Positions 1-11,504 of a stretch of 64,000 bases of DNA are shown one piece after another. The translations under genes and the position numbers were made by a program. Each line of letters starts with the position of its first letter. Within the stretch, counting starts at the first letter, position 1. The stretch is from positions 3,138,593-3,202,592 of the forward strand of contig NW_006917097.1 of assembly GCF_000516985.1 (NCBI RefSeq), given 5' to 3'. This stretch comes from Pestalotiopsis fici W106-1 (lineage: Eukaryota > Ascomycota > Sordariomycetes > Amphisphaeriales > Sporocadaceae). The notes under the pieces were generated by a model. It did no database searches. It was not told the origin of the DNA and saw only the letters and a program-made list of their open reading frames with translations.

Positions 1-1836
1 GCTGTCCTGAATTGCACTGCTGGAAGGCTCTGTGGGAGATCCCAAGTCCATCTCCACATCTTCATCGTCACTGACGTCAATAATCAACGTTTCTTGGGTG
101 CGATTGCGCTTGAATGCACTGCTAGTGGAGGAATAGCCGTCAAAGTCTGAAGCTATAGGTCTCTTCATGTTTCGACTCGTTGGAGCTGGGTGCGGAGACG
201 ACGAAACAGAATGAACCTGACCTCCAGATGCAGATGACGCATCAGGCTCAACCACGGGTGGTTTCGGATCGACTGATTGCTTGGCTGAAGTTGCAGTGCT
301 TGTGGAAACGACCGGAAGTTCGGATTTATTCACCGGAGCGACTGGGGTGCTTGGCTGCTGTCCAGGCTCCGGCTTTGTGCCCTGCTGTTTCTTGAGCGCA
401 GCGAGCTTTTCCAACAATTTTTGGTTGTTTTGAGCCCTAAGCTTGGATTTAGCAGCCTCGGTGATCTCAGAAGAGGTGGCGGGAATGGCTGCAGGAGGTA
501 CCTTCGGAGAAGGCACAGTTGGAGAAGATACAACTGCAGGTGGAGGCTGAGCTGCAGTCTTTTTGCTTTTCTCCGCAAGCATGCGGGCAATCTTATCTTT
601 GCGTTCCTCCTGGGCTGATTTTTTCTGCTCCGTTTTGGGCTCTTGGCCAGTACTTGCCAGGTTCGCAGCTGGCTTTGCCTGGTCTGATAGAGCAGGCGGT
701 AGAGCGGAAGCTTTGGTTGATGATTGAGATTGTGCTGAATCTGCTAGCTGTGGAATTGGTGGTTTCGTGGTAGAGATAGCTGACACAGTAGCAGGCTTGG
801 GCGAAGAAGCGTCCAGGCCCAATTCCTTGAAGAGACTTTTGACTGTTTGGGGATCGAGGCCCTCGTCAAGGTAGTCTTGATACCGCACCTTGAAAGGCCA
901 TAGTCCGAGAATAGCTTCTTGGGCCTTCTTCTTTGCTTCTGATAACGACTTGTAAGGAGGTGAAGGGGAAGTCGGTGTCATCTTCTGATTGATAGATGAT
1001 GGTGCTTTTCTGCTTTCATTCAAAGACTTTTGACCATTCAGATATTCTGGTTCAGTTGCAGTACCTATATGAGATGAGCAAAGACTTGAAGTAGGGAAAG
1101 AAGAAAAAAAGTAAGAAGGGATTGGCTCACCTTGCCCATTGGAAGCTGCGTGTGTACCTGCAGGAACCGCAGACCGTGCTTCCTTGGGTGAGAGGCGTGG
1201 CGAATATGAACCCGACTTCTCTCTAGGATGATATTCTGGCTCATATTCGCCCGGCTCGTAGTCGTCGTCCTCGTCAAACCCAGGTTGCGACGCCGAAGTA
1301 CTATCAATCACCATATCCTCCTGAGCCGATCCCGTATCATATATCGATGAGCCATCAGCATCTCCAGGGCTGCCAGTAGCTTGATCGTTGGCACCAGAAG
1401 GTTGAGTTTGCTGTGTTGGAGGATGAGATACCACGTGAGGGCCTTTTGGGTCGTAGATATCTTCAAGTTCGCCCTCGCTCAATTCTCCTTCCTCTAATGC
1501 ATCCTTGGAACGTGTAGGCGCTGCCTGTGCAATGGCTGGTTGGGAAGAGCGCCCTTGCTCCATTCCAAGGCCTGGAAGAGATCCCTCAGCTTCACGAGGG
1601 TGTGCCGCAAAGCTTCCATGGCCCCAGCTCATGCCCAATCCAGGAATCCTACTTCCATTGTATTCAAACGAGCCGTTGATGGAAGCAAAGTTGCTGGCAG
1701 TGTTTGTAGGGATAGGACCTGGGGGAGTCGTGTAGAAAGACGAGGCGGATTGAATATTCGGTGCCGTGCTTAAAGGGTATGGATGCTGTGGATGTTGGCC
1801 CGGAAAATGGGCATGGTCGTTCGGTATCCGAGACAT
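1..1836 (-). CDS. Red1/ZFC3H1-like RNA-surveillance protein, N-terminal part (gene continues off the left edge)
   Basis: Partial gene. Exon 1 is 1131-1836 and exon 2 is 1-1064; a 66-nt GT..AG intron (1065-1130) splits a Gly codon. About 590 residues are visible and the frame is open to base 1. The protein is Pro/Ser/Gln-rich and mostly disordered. Near residue 110 it has an acidic block (EEGELSEGELEDIYDP), followed by a YSPRLSPKE motif and a conserved segment containing EAKKKAQEAILGLWPFKVRY. To my knowledge these blocks belong to fungal proteins that end in the putative zinc-finger domain zf-C3H1, the family of fission yeast Red1 and human ZFC3H1, which recruit the nuclear exosome to unwanted transcripts. 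The zinc finger itself would lie beyond the left edge, so the call rests on the N-terminal motifs only. The start is the first ATG in frame. It is divergent from the myosin gene. Confidence 0.6.
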   Translation of the reverse strand, partial: MSRIPNDHAHFPGQHPQHPYPLSTAPNIQSASSFYTTPPGPIPTNTASNFASINGSFEYNGSRIPGLGMSWGHGSFAAHPREAEGSLPGLGMEQGRSSQPAIAQAAPTRSKDALEEGELSEGELEDIYDPKGPHVVSHPPTQQTQPSGANDQATGSPGDADGSSIYDTGSAQEDMVIDSTSASQPGFDEDDDYEPGEYEPEYHPREKSGSYSPRLSPKEARSAVPAGTHAASNGQGEPIPSYFFSSFPTSSLCSSHIGTATEPEYLNGQKSLNESRKAPSSINQKMTPTSPSPPYKSLSEAKKKAQEAILGLWPFKVRYQDYLDEGLDPQTVKSLFKELGLDASSPKPATVSAISTTKPPIPQLADSAQSQSSTKASALPPALSDQAKPAANLASTGQEPKTEQKKSAQEERKDKIARMLAEKSKKTAAQPPPAVVSSPTVPSPKVPPAAIPATSSEITEAAKSKLRAQNNQKLLEKLAALKKQQGTKPEPGQQPSTPVAPVNKSELPVVSTSTATSAKQSVDPKPPVVEPDASSASGGQVHSVSSSPHPAPTSRNMKRPIASDFDGYSSTSSAFKRNRTQETLIIDVSDDEDVEMDLGSPTEPSSSAIQDS

Positions 1837-3195
1837 GGTGAACAGCTCTTGTTGCAGTCGGACTCGACTCGGACTGAGAAGGATCAGGTCTGTTCGTGCG
1901 GCAGCAAGCTGCTGACAATCTTACGAAACAACAGTTACTCAAATCAAAACATCGCCAGCAACATATCGGCGACGCGTTTGATGTGGGAAGTGTTGTTTTT
2001 GTTCTTTGTAGTGTACAAGTCAAAGACGCTAATGACGGTCTTTATTAAGTGTTTGATTGGAGGCGACCAGTGCAATCAGGATCATTGCGAGGCCTGATAT
2101 ACCAAAAAAACGATTACTCAATACAGTCGCGCAATGCTGCGAGACAGTGAACTAGCCTGCAAGGGAAGAGATAGAAGCCAGCGGCTGTTCTTGGACCTTG
2201 CAAGCAAAACCACCAGAGCTGTTGAAACGATGGAGTTGCAGTACGAGTACGCGCTCAGCTCTTTGATATGAAAAGGTGATTTCAGAGCTTTTCGAGTCGG
2301 CGGAAGACTGCTGGTTGTTTCGCTCCAAGGCTTGCTGCGGGGAGAACGCGCACAGCAATAATGTAGTGATTTGGGCAGGAGTGTTTGATGATTCTAATTA
2401 TTCACGGAGGCGATTGAAATTGATCGGCGCTTCAGTCGCGACCCTAACGCCTGTTTGGGACTTTTGGTGCTTTCAGTCCAGCCCCAGTCAACCTTGGAAG
2501 TTCAATCGCACCAAAAAGTGAACGGGGCACGCAACAAGGTAATTCCGACCTCTGGGTTATCCAGCGCATCGGGACCAAGCTGCTGGCAACAAAAGCCCAT
2601 GACCCGTCTGGGACTAGTTCCTCAAAAGAGCCACCCGGCCCACGCCCACGGCAACCACGTCTCTGGGGCTAACCAGTTTGGTGATTGCGGAGAAGCCGCT
2701 AGCGAGTTTCCCGCTGCCCGATCACTGTGGGCTCGTCTGGATCGCCTTACAGATAAAGCCAGCCCACTGTGGAAGCCCAGCGTCATACCTAAATGGCCTG
2801 TGCTTCAGGGCTGTCGCGGTCTCGTCTGTTTACATTGGTACAGCAACCGCAAGTAAACAAATCGAGGACCAGTTGCCCATTCTTATTGACTTGTGCATCC
2901 CAAAATGGACCTCAATTGAGACACACTTCTTCTGCACACGACCACGACCATGATGAACGTGACGATTAATGCTATTCTCTTTTGAAACATACGTCCTTTT
3001 CTTTTTGGGGGGAGCAACAGTCTATTTTCAAGTTCAATTTCATGGCATCTAGAACTTCTTGCCATAATACATCCTGATAATCCCACAACTCCACGGCCGT
3101 CGCAGCCAGCAATACTCGCTGTGCAGCGCATGAGCGAAGCTGCTCCTACACAAAGCTCATACTCGGGGGACAGTATTGCATCGCAATAGCACATT
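1837..3195. promoter_or_regulatory. Divergent intergenic region between the Red1-like gene and myosin
   Basis: About 1.36 kb between two divergent start codons, so it holds both promoters and 5' leaders. Several short open frames occur (for example 2455-2856), but none shows family motifs or plausible splice structure. I see no RNA gene or repeat here. Confidence 0.5.
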
Positions 3196-6100
3196 ATGGA
3201 ACCTGCGCGCACCATGTCGCAACGGCGGAATCCTTTCTCTCGCTCTGGCTCACCCTCTACCGGTCCCAATGGCCCTGCTCTAGCGAGCCGACCCAAATCC
3301 GCCATTCTTACTTCCCCGTCGCCTTTGTCGAGCGTGACGACCTCACCCACTCACAACCGCAATAACTCTGTTGCATCAATAGCTGCAAACTTGGCTCCTG
3401 CCTCAGGCGCAGGCTCCAAACATCACCGGAACGATTCGAAAAGCAGCGCCCCGAACTCTTCAACATTTGCTCCTTCTTTCATCAAGACTGAAGACCTGCG
3501 TCGAAGCATAGATGTCGTCAAAGGTATAGAGGGTGAAAATGACTTCTCCGGCAAGAGATATGTCTGGCTTAGAGACCCCGAGACCGCCTTTGTCAAGGGA
3601 TGGGTTGTCGAGGAGCTTGCCAATGGCAATATACTTGTGCAGTGTGACGATGGAACCGTGAGTTTGACTGCAGCCCCTCAAAAACTTTCAAATCACTAAC
3701 CTGTGGTAAATCACTAACCTGTGGTATCAATAGCAACGAGAGGTCGAGTCCGAGAGTGTCGACAAAGTTAATCCCGCCAAATTCGACAAAGCGAACGACA
3801 TGGCAGAACTGACCCATCTCAACGAGGCTTCTGTTGTGCATAATCTCCACATGAGATATCAAGCAGATCTGATATATACATACTCGGGACTTTTCTTGGT
3901 GACCGTCAATCCGTACTGCCCATTGCCTATTTATACCAACGAGTACATCAACATGTACAAAGGGCGAAACCGAGAGGACACCAAGCCGCATATCTTTGCC
4001 ATGGCTGATGAGGCATTCAGGAACTTGGTCGACGAGGGTCAAAACCAGAGCATTCTTGTCACGGGTGAGTCTGGTGCTGGAAAGACTGAAAACACCAAAA
4101 AGGTCATCCAATATCTGGCAGCCGTGGCTCGCACCGAGTCACAGACCAAGGGTAGAGGACAACACTCCAACTTGTCACAACAAATCCTTCGAGCGAACCC
4201 GATTTTGGAAGCTTTTGGTAACGCACAGACTGTGAGGAATAATAACTCCTCCCGATTTGGAAAGTTCATCAGGATTGAGTTCAGCAATGCCGGTGCTATC
4301 GCTGGAGCTTTCATTGACTGGTATCTCCTCGAGAAATCTAGAGTGGTTCATATCAATGCTCAGGAGCGCAACTACCACATCTTTTACCAATTGCTCGCTG
4401 GAGCTGATCGCCAGATGAGACAGAACTACCTTCTAGGTGACATGGAAGTCGACGATTTCTCATACACTCGCGATGGCCACGATACAATAGTTGGCGTCTC
4501 CGACGTCGACGAGTGGAGTTCTTTGCTCGATGCTTTCGGCGTCATGGGCTTCTCGGAGAAAGAGCAAGACTCTATTCTACGTACTGTCGCTGCTGTGCTT
4601 CATCTTGGAAATATCAGCGTTGTCAAAGAGAGTCGCATGGCAGACCAGGCTCGCCTATCCCCGGATTCCAAGGATGTCGCAGCAAAGGTATGTCAGCTAC
4701 TTGGTATCCCTCTGGAACCTTTCTTGCAAGGTCTCCTGCATCCAAAGGTCAAGGCCGGCAGAGAATGGGTCACAAAGGAGCAGACGCCAGATCAGGTACG
4801 CCTTGGTATTGATGCTCTTGCCAAGGGTATCTACGAGCGCGGCTTCGGTGACTTGGTGTCCATGATCAATCGGCAACTCGACCGCAATGGAATGGGCTTG
4901 GATGACTCTCATTTCATCGGTGTCCTCGATATCGCTGGATTCGAAATCTTCGAGGAAAACAGCTTTGAACAATTATGCATCAACTACACCAACGAGAAGC
5001 TCCAGCAATTCTTTAATCATCACATGTTTGTGTTAGAACAAGAGGAGTACGCCCGAGAACAGATCGAATGGCAATTTATTGACTTTGGCCGAGATTTGCA
5101 ACCAACTATTGATCTGATTGAACTGCCCAATCCCATTGGTATCTTCTCCTGTCTCGACGAGGACAGTGTCATGCCAAAAGCAACTGACAAGTCATTTACC
5201 GAGAAACTCAATTCCTTGTGGGATAAGAAGTCCAACAAATATCGTCCATCACGGCCAGGTCCCAAGCACGGTTTTATCTTGACCCACTATGCTGCTGAAG
5301 TCGAATACTCCACCGAAGGTTGGCTAGAGAAGAACAAAGACCCTCTGAATGACAATATTACTCGCCTCCTCGCTTCCTCCAGCGACAAACATGTTGCCAG
5401 CCTATTCTCAGACTGCGCAGACAACGAAGATGATACGGGCGGAAGCCGCAGCCGCGTCAAGAAGGGCCTCTTCCGAACTGTCGCGCAAAGGCACAAGGAA
5501 CAGCTTTCCAGTCTGATGAGCCAGCTGCATTCAACACATCCGCACTTTGTGCGATGTATCCTTCCAAATCACAAGAAACGCCCAAAGCAATTCAATGCAC
5601 TTTTGGTCCTTGACCAGTTGAGATGTAATGGTGTACTTGAAGGAATCCGTATTGCCCGAACAGGCTTCCCGAACAGACTTCCTTTCTCAGAGTTCCGCCA
5701 GCGATATGAGGTCCTCTGTCGCGACATTCCCAAAGGTTACCTTGAGGGACAAGCGGCAGCCTCTCTAATTCTCGACAAACTCGGGCTGGACAAATCCCTC
5801 TACCGTGTCGGTCTGACTAAAGTGTTCTTTCGAGCTGGCGTCTTGGCCGAATTGGAAGAGCAACGTGATGCATTGATTGCCGAGATCATGTCTCGCTTTC
5901 AGTCTGTGGCTCGTGGGTACATTCAGCGCCGTTCTGCTTTCAAGAGGCTCTATCGTGCAGAAGCAACTCGTGTCATTCAGCGCAATTTCAATGTCTATCT
6001 TGATCTCTGCGAGAATCCCTGGTGGCAGCTTCTTATCAAGATGAAGCCACTTTTGGGTGCTACTCGAACAGCAACCGAAGTCAAGCGCAGGGACGAAAAG

Positions 6101-9100
6101 ATCAAGGAGCTGAACGAACAAATGCGCCTCGAGGCAGAGAACCGTCAACGACTAGAGGATGAACGACGTAACACTCATACTGAGCTGATGCGCATACAAC
6201 AAACTCTTGAGAGCGAAAGAGCGCTTGCTCTTGACAAGGAAGAGATCTTCAAGCGTTTGCAGCAACGGGAAGCCGAGCTGGAAGACAAGCTTGCTGGTGC
6301 TATCGACGACCAGGAAAGACTTGAGGACCAGCTAGACGATCTCCTGGACGCAAAGAAACGTGCTGAAAACGAAGTCGAGAAGTATCGAACACAACTAGAA
6401 CAGGCTGCGGGTTTCATTGCTCGTCTCGAAGATGAAAAGAGGGAACTGGACGCTCGAGCGTCTGAACTCGGGCAAGAAATTGAGGAAATTTCTCGCAAGC
6501 AAGCCGACCGAAGCGCACAGGAGGATGCATTAGCAGAGGAAGTCAAGATGCTCCAAAGTCAACTTTCGCTCAAGGATCGAAAGGTGCGAGACATGGAGGC
6601 CAAGCTTCTTCAAGTCGACCAAGATGCCGACATCAAGTTGGCCGCTGCTCACAAAGAGTTGCAAAGTCTCAAAACTCGGGAACAAGTCCTCAGCCGGGAG
6701 AACCGTGATGTGCAACAACAACTGTCCCAGCTGTCAAAAACTTCGACGGACTATGAAGATCTGGTACGCAAGAAAGAGAGTGAACTGGCCATTCTTCGCG
6801 GAGACAACAAGAAACTACAAATCGATCAGCGCAATTTCGAAGAGCAAAGGAACTCTCTCAACGCTGAGAAGACCAAGATCGCAGATCGACTCCGCGAGGT
6901 ACAAGCGGAAATGGTGGCGATGAAATCACAACAGGCTCAGCTCCAACGAGAAGCTGCAGATGCAAAGCAGTTGCTCGAGGCACGTCTCACAGAGGATGCT
7001 CAAGCTAGTCAGAACCGTCAAGTTCTCGAAGCACAAATCAACGACGTCAAGGATCAACTTTTCAAAGTTCAGACGGACCTGAGCCGGGAACGCCAATCCC
7101 GAGACGATGTTGCTCTTCTAGCCGAGCACAAGTACCAGGAGCTGCAGACCGAGCATGATGAACTTAAGGAGCTCAAAATCACAATCGAGAAGGAACTCTA
7201 TCTGCAGCAGGATACTTTGCGTCGGACTAAGGAGGCCCGCGACACGGCTGAGAAGGAACGTGATGAAGCACGCGAAGAGATTCGAAAACTACGCGTCGCA
7301 AAATCACAAGCTGAGGAAGCCCGCATGGCTGCCGAGGAGGCCGGAGAACGACTTGCCAGTAAAGCTGCGCGCGAGAGGGAAGCTAGCCTCGAGCGAGACC
7401 TTGAAGCCACTCAGGAACGACTCAGGTGGTTTGAATCCGAATGCGAGAAGTTGAACCATCAAATTGAGGACCTCAATAAGTTCATGATTGAGTCTGGAGA
7501 ATATGGTCTGAAGAATGACCAGGCCAAGGAACGTCTTGAACGTGAGCTTGTCACCGTCAAAGGTCGGCTGGCTGCCTCGGAGAATGACAATCGCGCTTTA
7601 TTGAACAAACTCCAGCAGAAGGGGCTCGAGATCGCACGGTCAAGCTCGAGAGCCAACGAAGCATCAAGAGGGCAAGTCTTGAGCCTGCAGCGTGAAAAAG
7701 CTCGTCTCGAAGAGCTCAACACCAAGCTCAACAAGCAACTTGGTGAATCACAGCTCAATACTGCTTCACTAGAGAAGAGACTTGAGAAAATGCAACTTAG
7801 CATGGAAGATCTCAACCATGAAGTTGCTCGTGAAGTACAGTCCAATAGGAACGCTGAAAAGTTGTCGTCTCAGTCCACTGTCCAGCTCGCAGAGGCCACT
7901 CGGAATCTGGAATCAGAACGGCAATTGCGCACTCAGGCCCAGGCAACAGCACGCACTCTACAAGCTACCATAGATTCTCGCGGCAAGGAGTTGGATGAGC
8001 TGCGAGCACAGCTCCTTAGAGTGCTCAAGGCGGTGGATCCAGAGGTCCCGGTTCCCATCCAACCCACTGATAACCATGAGAAAATGATGAGCAAGAACTT
8101 CGAGATGATCAGGAAGATTGAAGAGCTTCAGCAGAATCTCCGAATCCAGACAGCTGGCCGTGCCAATGCTGAGGCCCACTTGAGTGAGCTCCGAGCTTCG
8201 AGAGGAGAGTCACCTGCGCGTCCGAGACTGGAAGAAATCAACCCTAATGAGGCCCCCTTCACTGGATCTCCCACGCAGAGGCGAGGCAAGCACAACAGGC
8301 GCCTGAGTTCCGCCAATACGACACCAACACGTCGCTTTGGCAACGAAAATGATCAAGTCCCTGACTCTGTCAGATCTGATAAGACTGCAGACTTGCTCAG
8401 CTTCAACAACCGTCAAGATCTGAAGGCAGAGGTTGAAGAACTTCAGAACCAGCTGCAGCTCGCTCAGATGCAGAACCGTCATCTCCAGAGCCAGATTGAG
8501 AGATCAACCCCTGCTCGCGACTTGACTCCATTCGATGACAACCCGTCCTTCCTTCGCATGCAAAAGCTTGAAAAGGCGAATAGTCGACTCCATGACATGC
8601 TTGACGACTCAGCCAAGAAGATGTCCCACCTGGAAAAGTCCATGCGAAGCGGCGAGCTCTCCCTCCGGGATATTCAAGCGAAGTCTCATGAAGAGATTTT
8701 GGAACTGCTCAACAGCCAGGAGGAATCGCGGAGATCTCTGCTTCACGACCACAACGATGCTGTTGCCGAGTTGACGGACGTGAAGGAGCACTTTGAGAAG
8801 ATTAGACGCGACCGGGCGACTCTCGAGGTCGAGCTCCGTGATTCAAGATCTGATCTTCAGGAAATGACTCTTGCACGAGAGCAGGAAGCTGCTAGTCGCA
8901 ATCAGCTGCTGCAAGAGTTTGCGGACCTGCAGATTCGCCTCGATGCTGAAACCTCCAAGCTGGCAGATGTTACATCTAACCTGAATTTGTACAAGAGTCG
9001 ATCCGATGAGTACTTCAGCAAACTGGAGCAAGCAGAGATTGCCGTATTGAAGGCCACCCGAGCTGAACAGTTCGCCAAGTCTCAGGCCAGGGAGGCCGAA

Positions 9101-10684
9101 GAGCAATGCGCAGAGATCATGACTGACCGCAAGAACGCTGACGGTGTGGTTGAAGATCTTCAACGACAGAACCAGCGGCTTGAAGAGAAGCTCGAGGACC
9201 TATCTACAGACTTGGCTGCCGTCACACAAGCTAAGAAGCGACTGCAACATGAGCTTGAGGACTACAGAAACCAACGAGCTATTGATATCGAGGACAAGGA
9301 GTCAAGCATGGAGCAGACGCGAAAGAAGTATCAGGCCGAGTTCGCCACCCTCACAAAAGAGCTGGACATTGCTCGTGAGGAGAAGCTGTATAAGCAATCA
9401 GAGATCACTCGCCTGAGAGAGGAGCTTGACGACCTGCGATGCAAGTGGGACGATGAGGTCCTCAACAGCTCGACATGGTCTAAGGAGAAGGCACGCTTGG
9501 AAAGCACCCTTTCGGACGTGGTTGCATCCCGGGACGAGGCTGTCAATGCTCACAACGAAGCACAGGGTAAAGTCGTGTCGCTGCTGTCACAAGTCCGCAG
9601 TCTCCGAACCGCCGTCGACGACGTCACTGCCGAGCGTGACGCCTTGGACCGCGAGAAGCGAAGCGTCGAGGCAAGACTCAAGGAGGCAAAGGCTGGTCTC
9701 GAGGACCTGGCCAACAGTGAAAGCCCAACATTGCGCAACGCGGCCAGCACCGACAAGGAAATTCTTGAACTCAAGTCCAGCCTTGCACAGCAGCAGGACA
9801 TTGCTGCCGCTGCCGTGGAAAAGATGAGGCGTTCAGAGTCACTTACCAATGAGTTGCAGAAAGAGATGATTGTTGAACGAGAGATAGGCGCTGAGTTATC
9901 CAAACAGAAGGCAGCGCTGGAGAAGAGCCTCAACGAGTTGCAAGTCCGTCTTGTAGATTTGGAGACCAAGGGCTATTCCAACACAAGCCATGATGTCAAG
10001 TTCTTGCACAAGCGAATCCAGGAGGTCAGTTCACCTTCTTCTTCTACTGATGAGACAGATGCCGGGACCAAGGAAAACCACCGTCTCTCACTTCCACAGT
10101 CTAGAGCACCCGGTCATCCCATCTCATCTCTGATACGCAGACTCACCAAACGGAACTCCAATACTAATAAGGATGTCGCACAGCTTGAATCACAACTTGA
10201 AACCCAGGAAACAGAACGCTCAAAGTCCAATCGTGAGGTCCGCAACGTTGATCGGATCGTCAAGGATATGCAGGCCCAGATTGAGCGCAAGGACAGACAG
10301 GCTTCCCAGGCTGCAGAGGATGCGACGCGTCAACGTGACAAGGTTGAGAAGCTCCTCAAGGCGATTGAAGAACTCCAGGCATCCGAAAGCGACAGCCAGC
10401 TGTCTACCAGACGTGCTGAGCGTGAGCTGAGGGAGGAGAGAGAAAAGACACTCAAGCTTGAACGCGAGCTAGAAGGCTTGAGGCTGACCCGGGCAGAGAA
10501 GGGCGGCTTCAGATTTGGCAGTCCAGCCCTCGATGGTTCTGGTGTGCGACGACTGAGTGGCTACAGGGGAACCATCGACGGTGTTCTTGATGATGCGTCA
10601 AGTCTCAGTGGCGGATCTATCGAGGTGCCGCAGCGGAAGAGCAGCCTTAGTCGGGCCCCAAGCTTGACGAAAGGTTTCTTGTGA
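3196..10684 (+). CDS. myo2: Class II myosin heavy chain (conventional myosin)
   Basis: Exons 3196-3657, 3734-10024 and, by my model, 10184-10684, giving 2417 aa. Without the last intron the product is 2470 aa. Order: disordered Ser-rich N-terminus; SH3-like fold (about 115-154); motor with P-loop GESGAGKT (265-272), switch I NNNSSRFGKF (about 322) and switch II DIAGFE (553-558); a single IQ-like segment (about 870-895); then a coiled coil of roughly 1,400 residues. The family drives contractile-ring assembly and septation at the cell cortex with bound light chains. Intron 1 (76 nt) carries an exact 18-bp tandem duplication with the branch site. The putative second intron (10025-10183, GTCAGT..CACAG, perfect TACTAAT) is 159 nt and has no stop. 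Removing it restores continuous heptads (HKRIQE joined to LESQLETQE). The identification is secure; use of the second intron is inferred. Confidence 0.93.
3690..3725 (+). repeat. Exact 18-bp tandem duplication inside myosin intron 1
   Basis: Two adjacent identical 18-nt units (3690-3707 and 3708-3725), each holding the branch-site-like sequence ATCACTAACC, sit just before the acceptor at 3733. One copy would leave a 58-nt intron; with two copies the intron is 76 nt. Confidence 0.9.
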
Positions 10685-11504
10685 TGAATTGATGAGTGGG
10701 AGGAGTGAAAGACACGAAGCATGATCATGGTAAATCAAAGGGTTTGAAAGATTGCCATGGAGTTTGGGCGTTTCAATCTTGTTTGCCGGAATCCATAGGT
10801 ACATGTTTAATAGGGTTGGCGCGATAGATGGTGTCTTGGACAAGACCGTGTATAGTACTCAGCTAATATGTCTCTTTATGGGCCAAGAACCAAGGCGATT
10901 ATCTGCAAAGCACGGAATTCGTAAATGGTATTGATTTGTCTTGGAATTGCTGGACTGACTGGGAACCTTGTTTGTATTGCACCAGTAGTGATGCAAGACC
11001 TAACACAGAGTTGTCCAACAAACAAGCCTGCGATGACTCATGTGGGAACACCAACAACGCCCGACTTTACCGGCATGCAACCTGCGTACAAGATTCTCAG
11101 TTTTACATTGAAGCAACCACACCTGTACACAACTTGGTGGTTTGCTGCATGTTGAAGCTGTCGTATTGGTCAGATTGGTCTTGTTTGTGTTGTTTTGTTA
11201 TTCTCAAATTTATCCACGTAGCACCCGAGCAAACGAGATATACTATATAGAGTGATTGGAGGAGGAGAAGGTATTTAGTCAACGAAGAAATCCAAAAACC
11301 GCGTGCAATTTCCCTCCGAGAAGCCAATACATAGGTAAAGCATCAGTTTATGAGTGATTTTCCCGCAACATCATTCTACAATTCACAGTCCAATCTTAAA
11401 CCACCCTCGGTCAAGGACGTTTTTATGTGAAGTGGGGAGAGCTCTATGATAGGGTTTTGTAGCCGTCTCGTAGTTGCGCTGAACAAGCACCAAGATAGGA
11501 TTCG
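10685..11504. other. Intergenic region, 3' of myosin and 5' of the orphan gene
   Basis: 820 bp with no convincing coding frame. It probably holds the myosin 3' UTR and the promoter of the gene starting at 11505. No repeat or RNA gene recognised. Confidence 0.4.
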
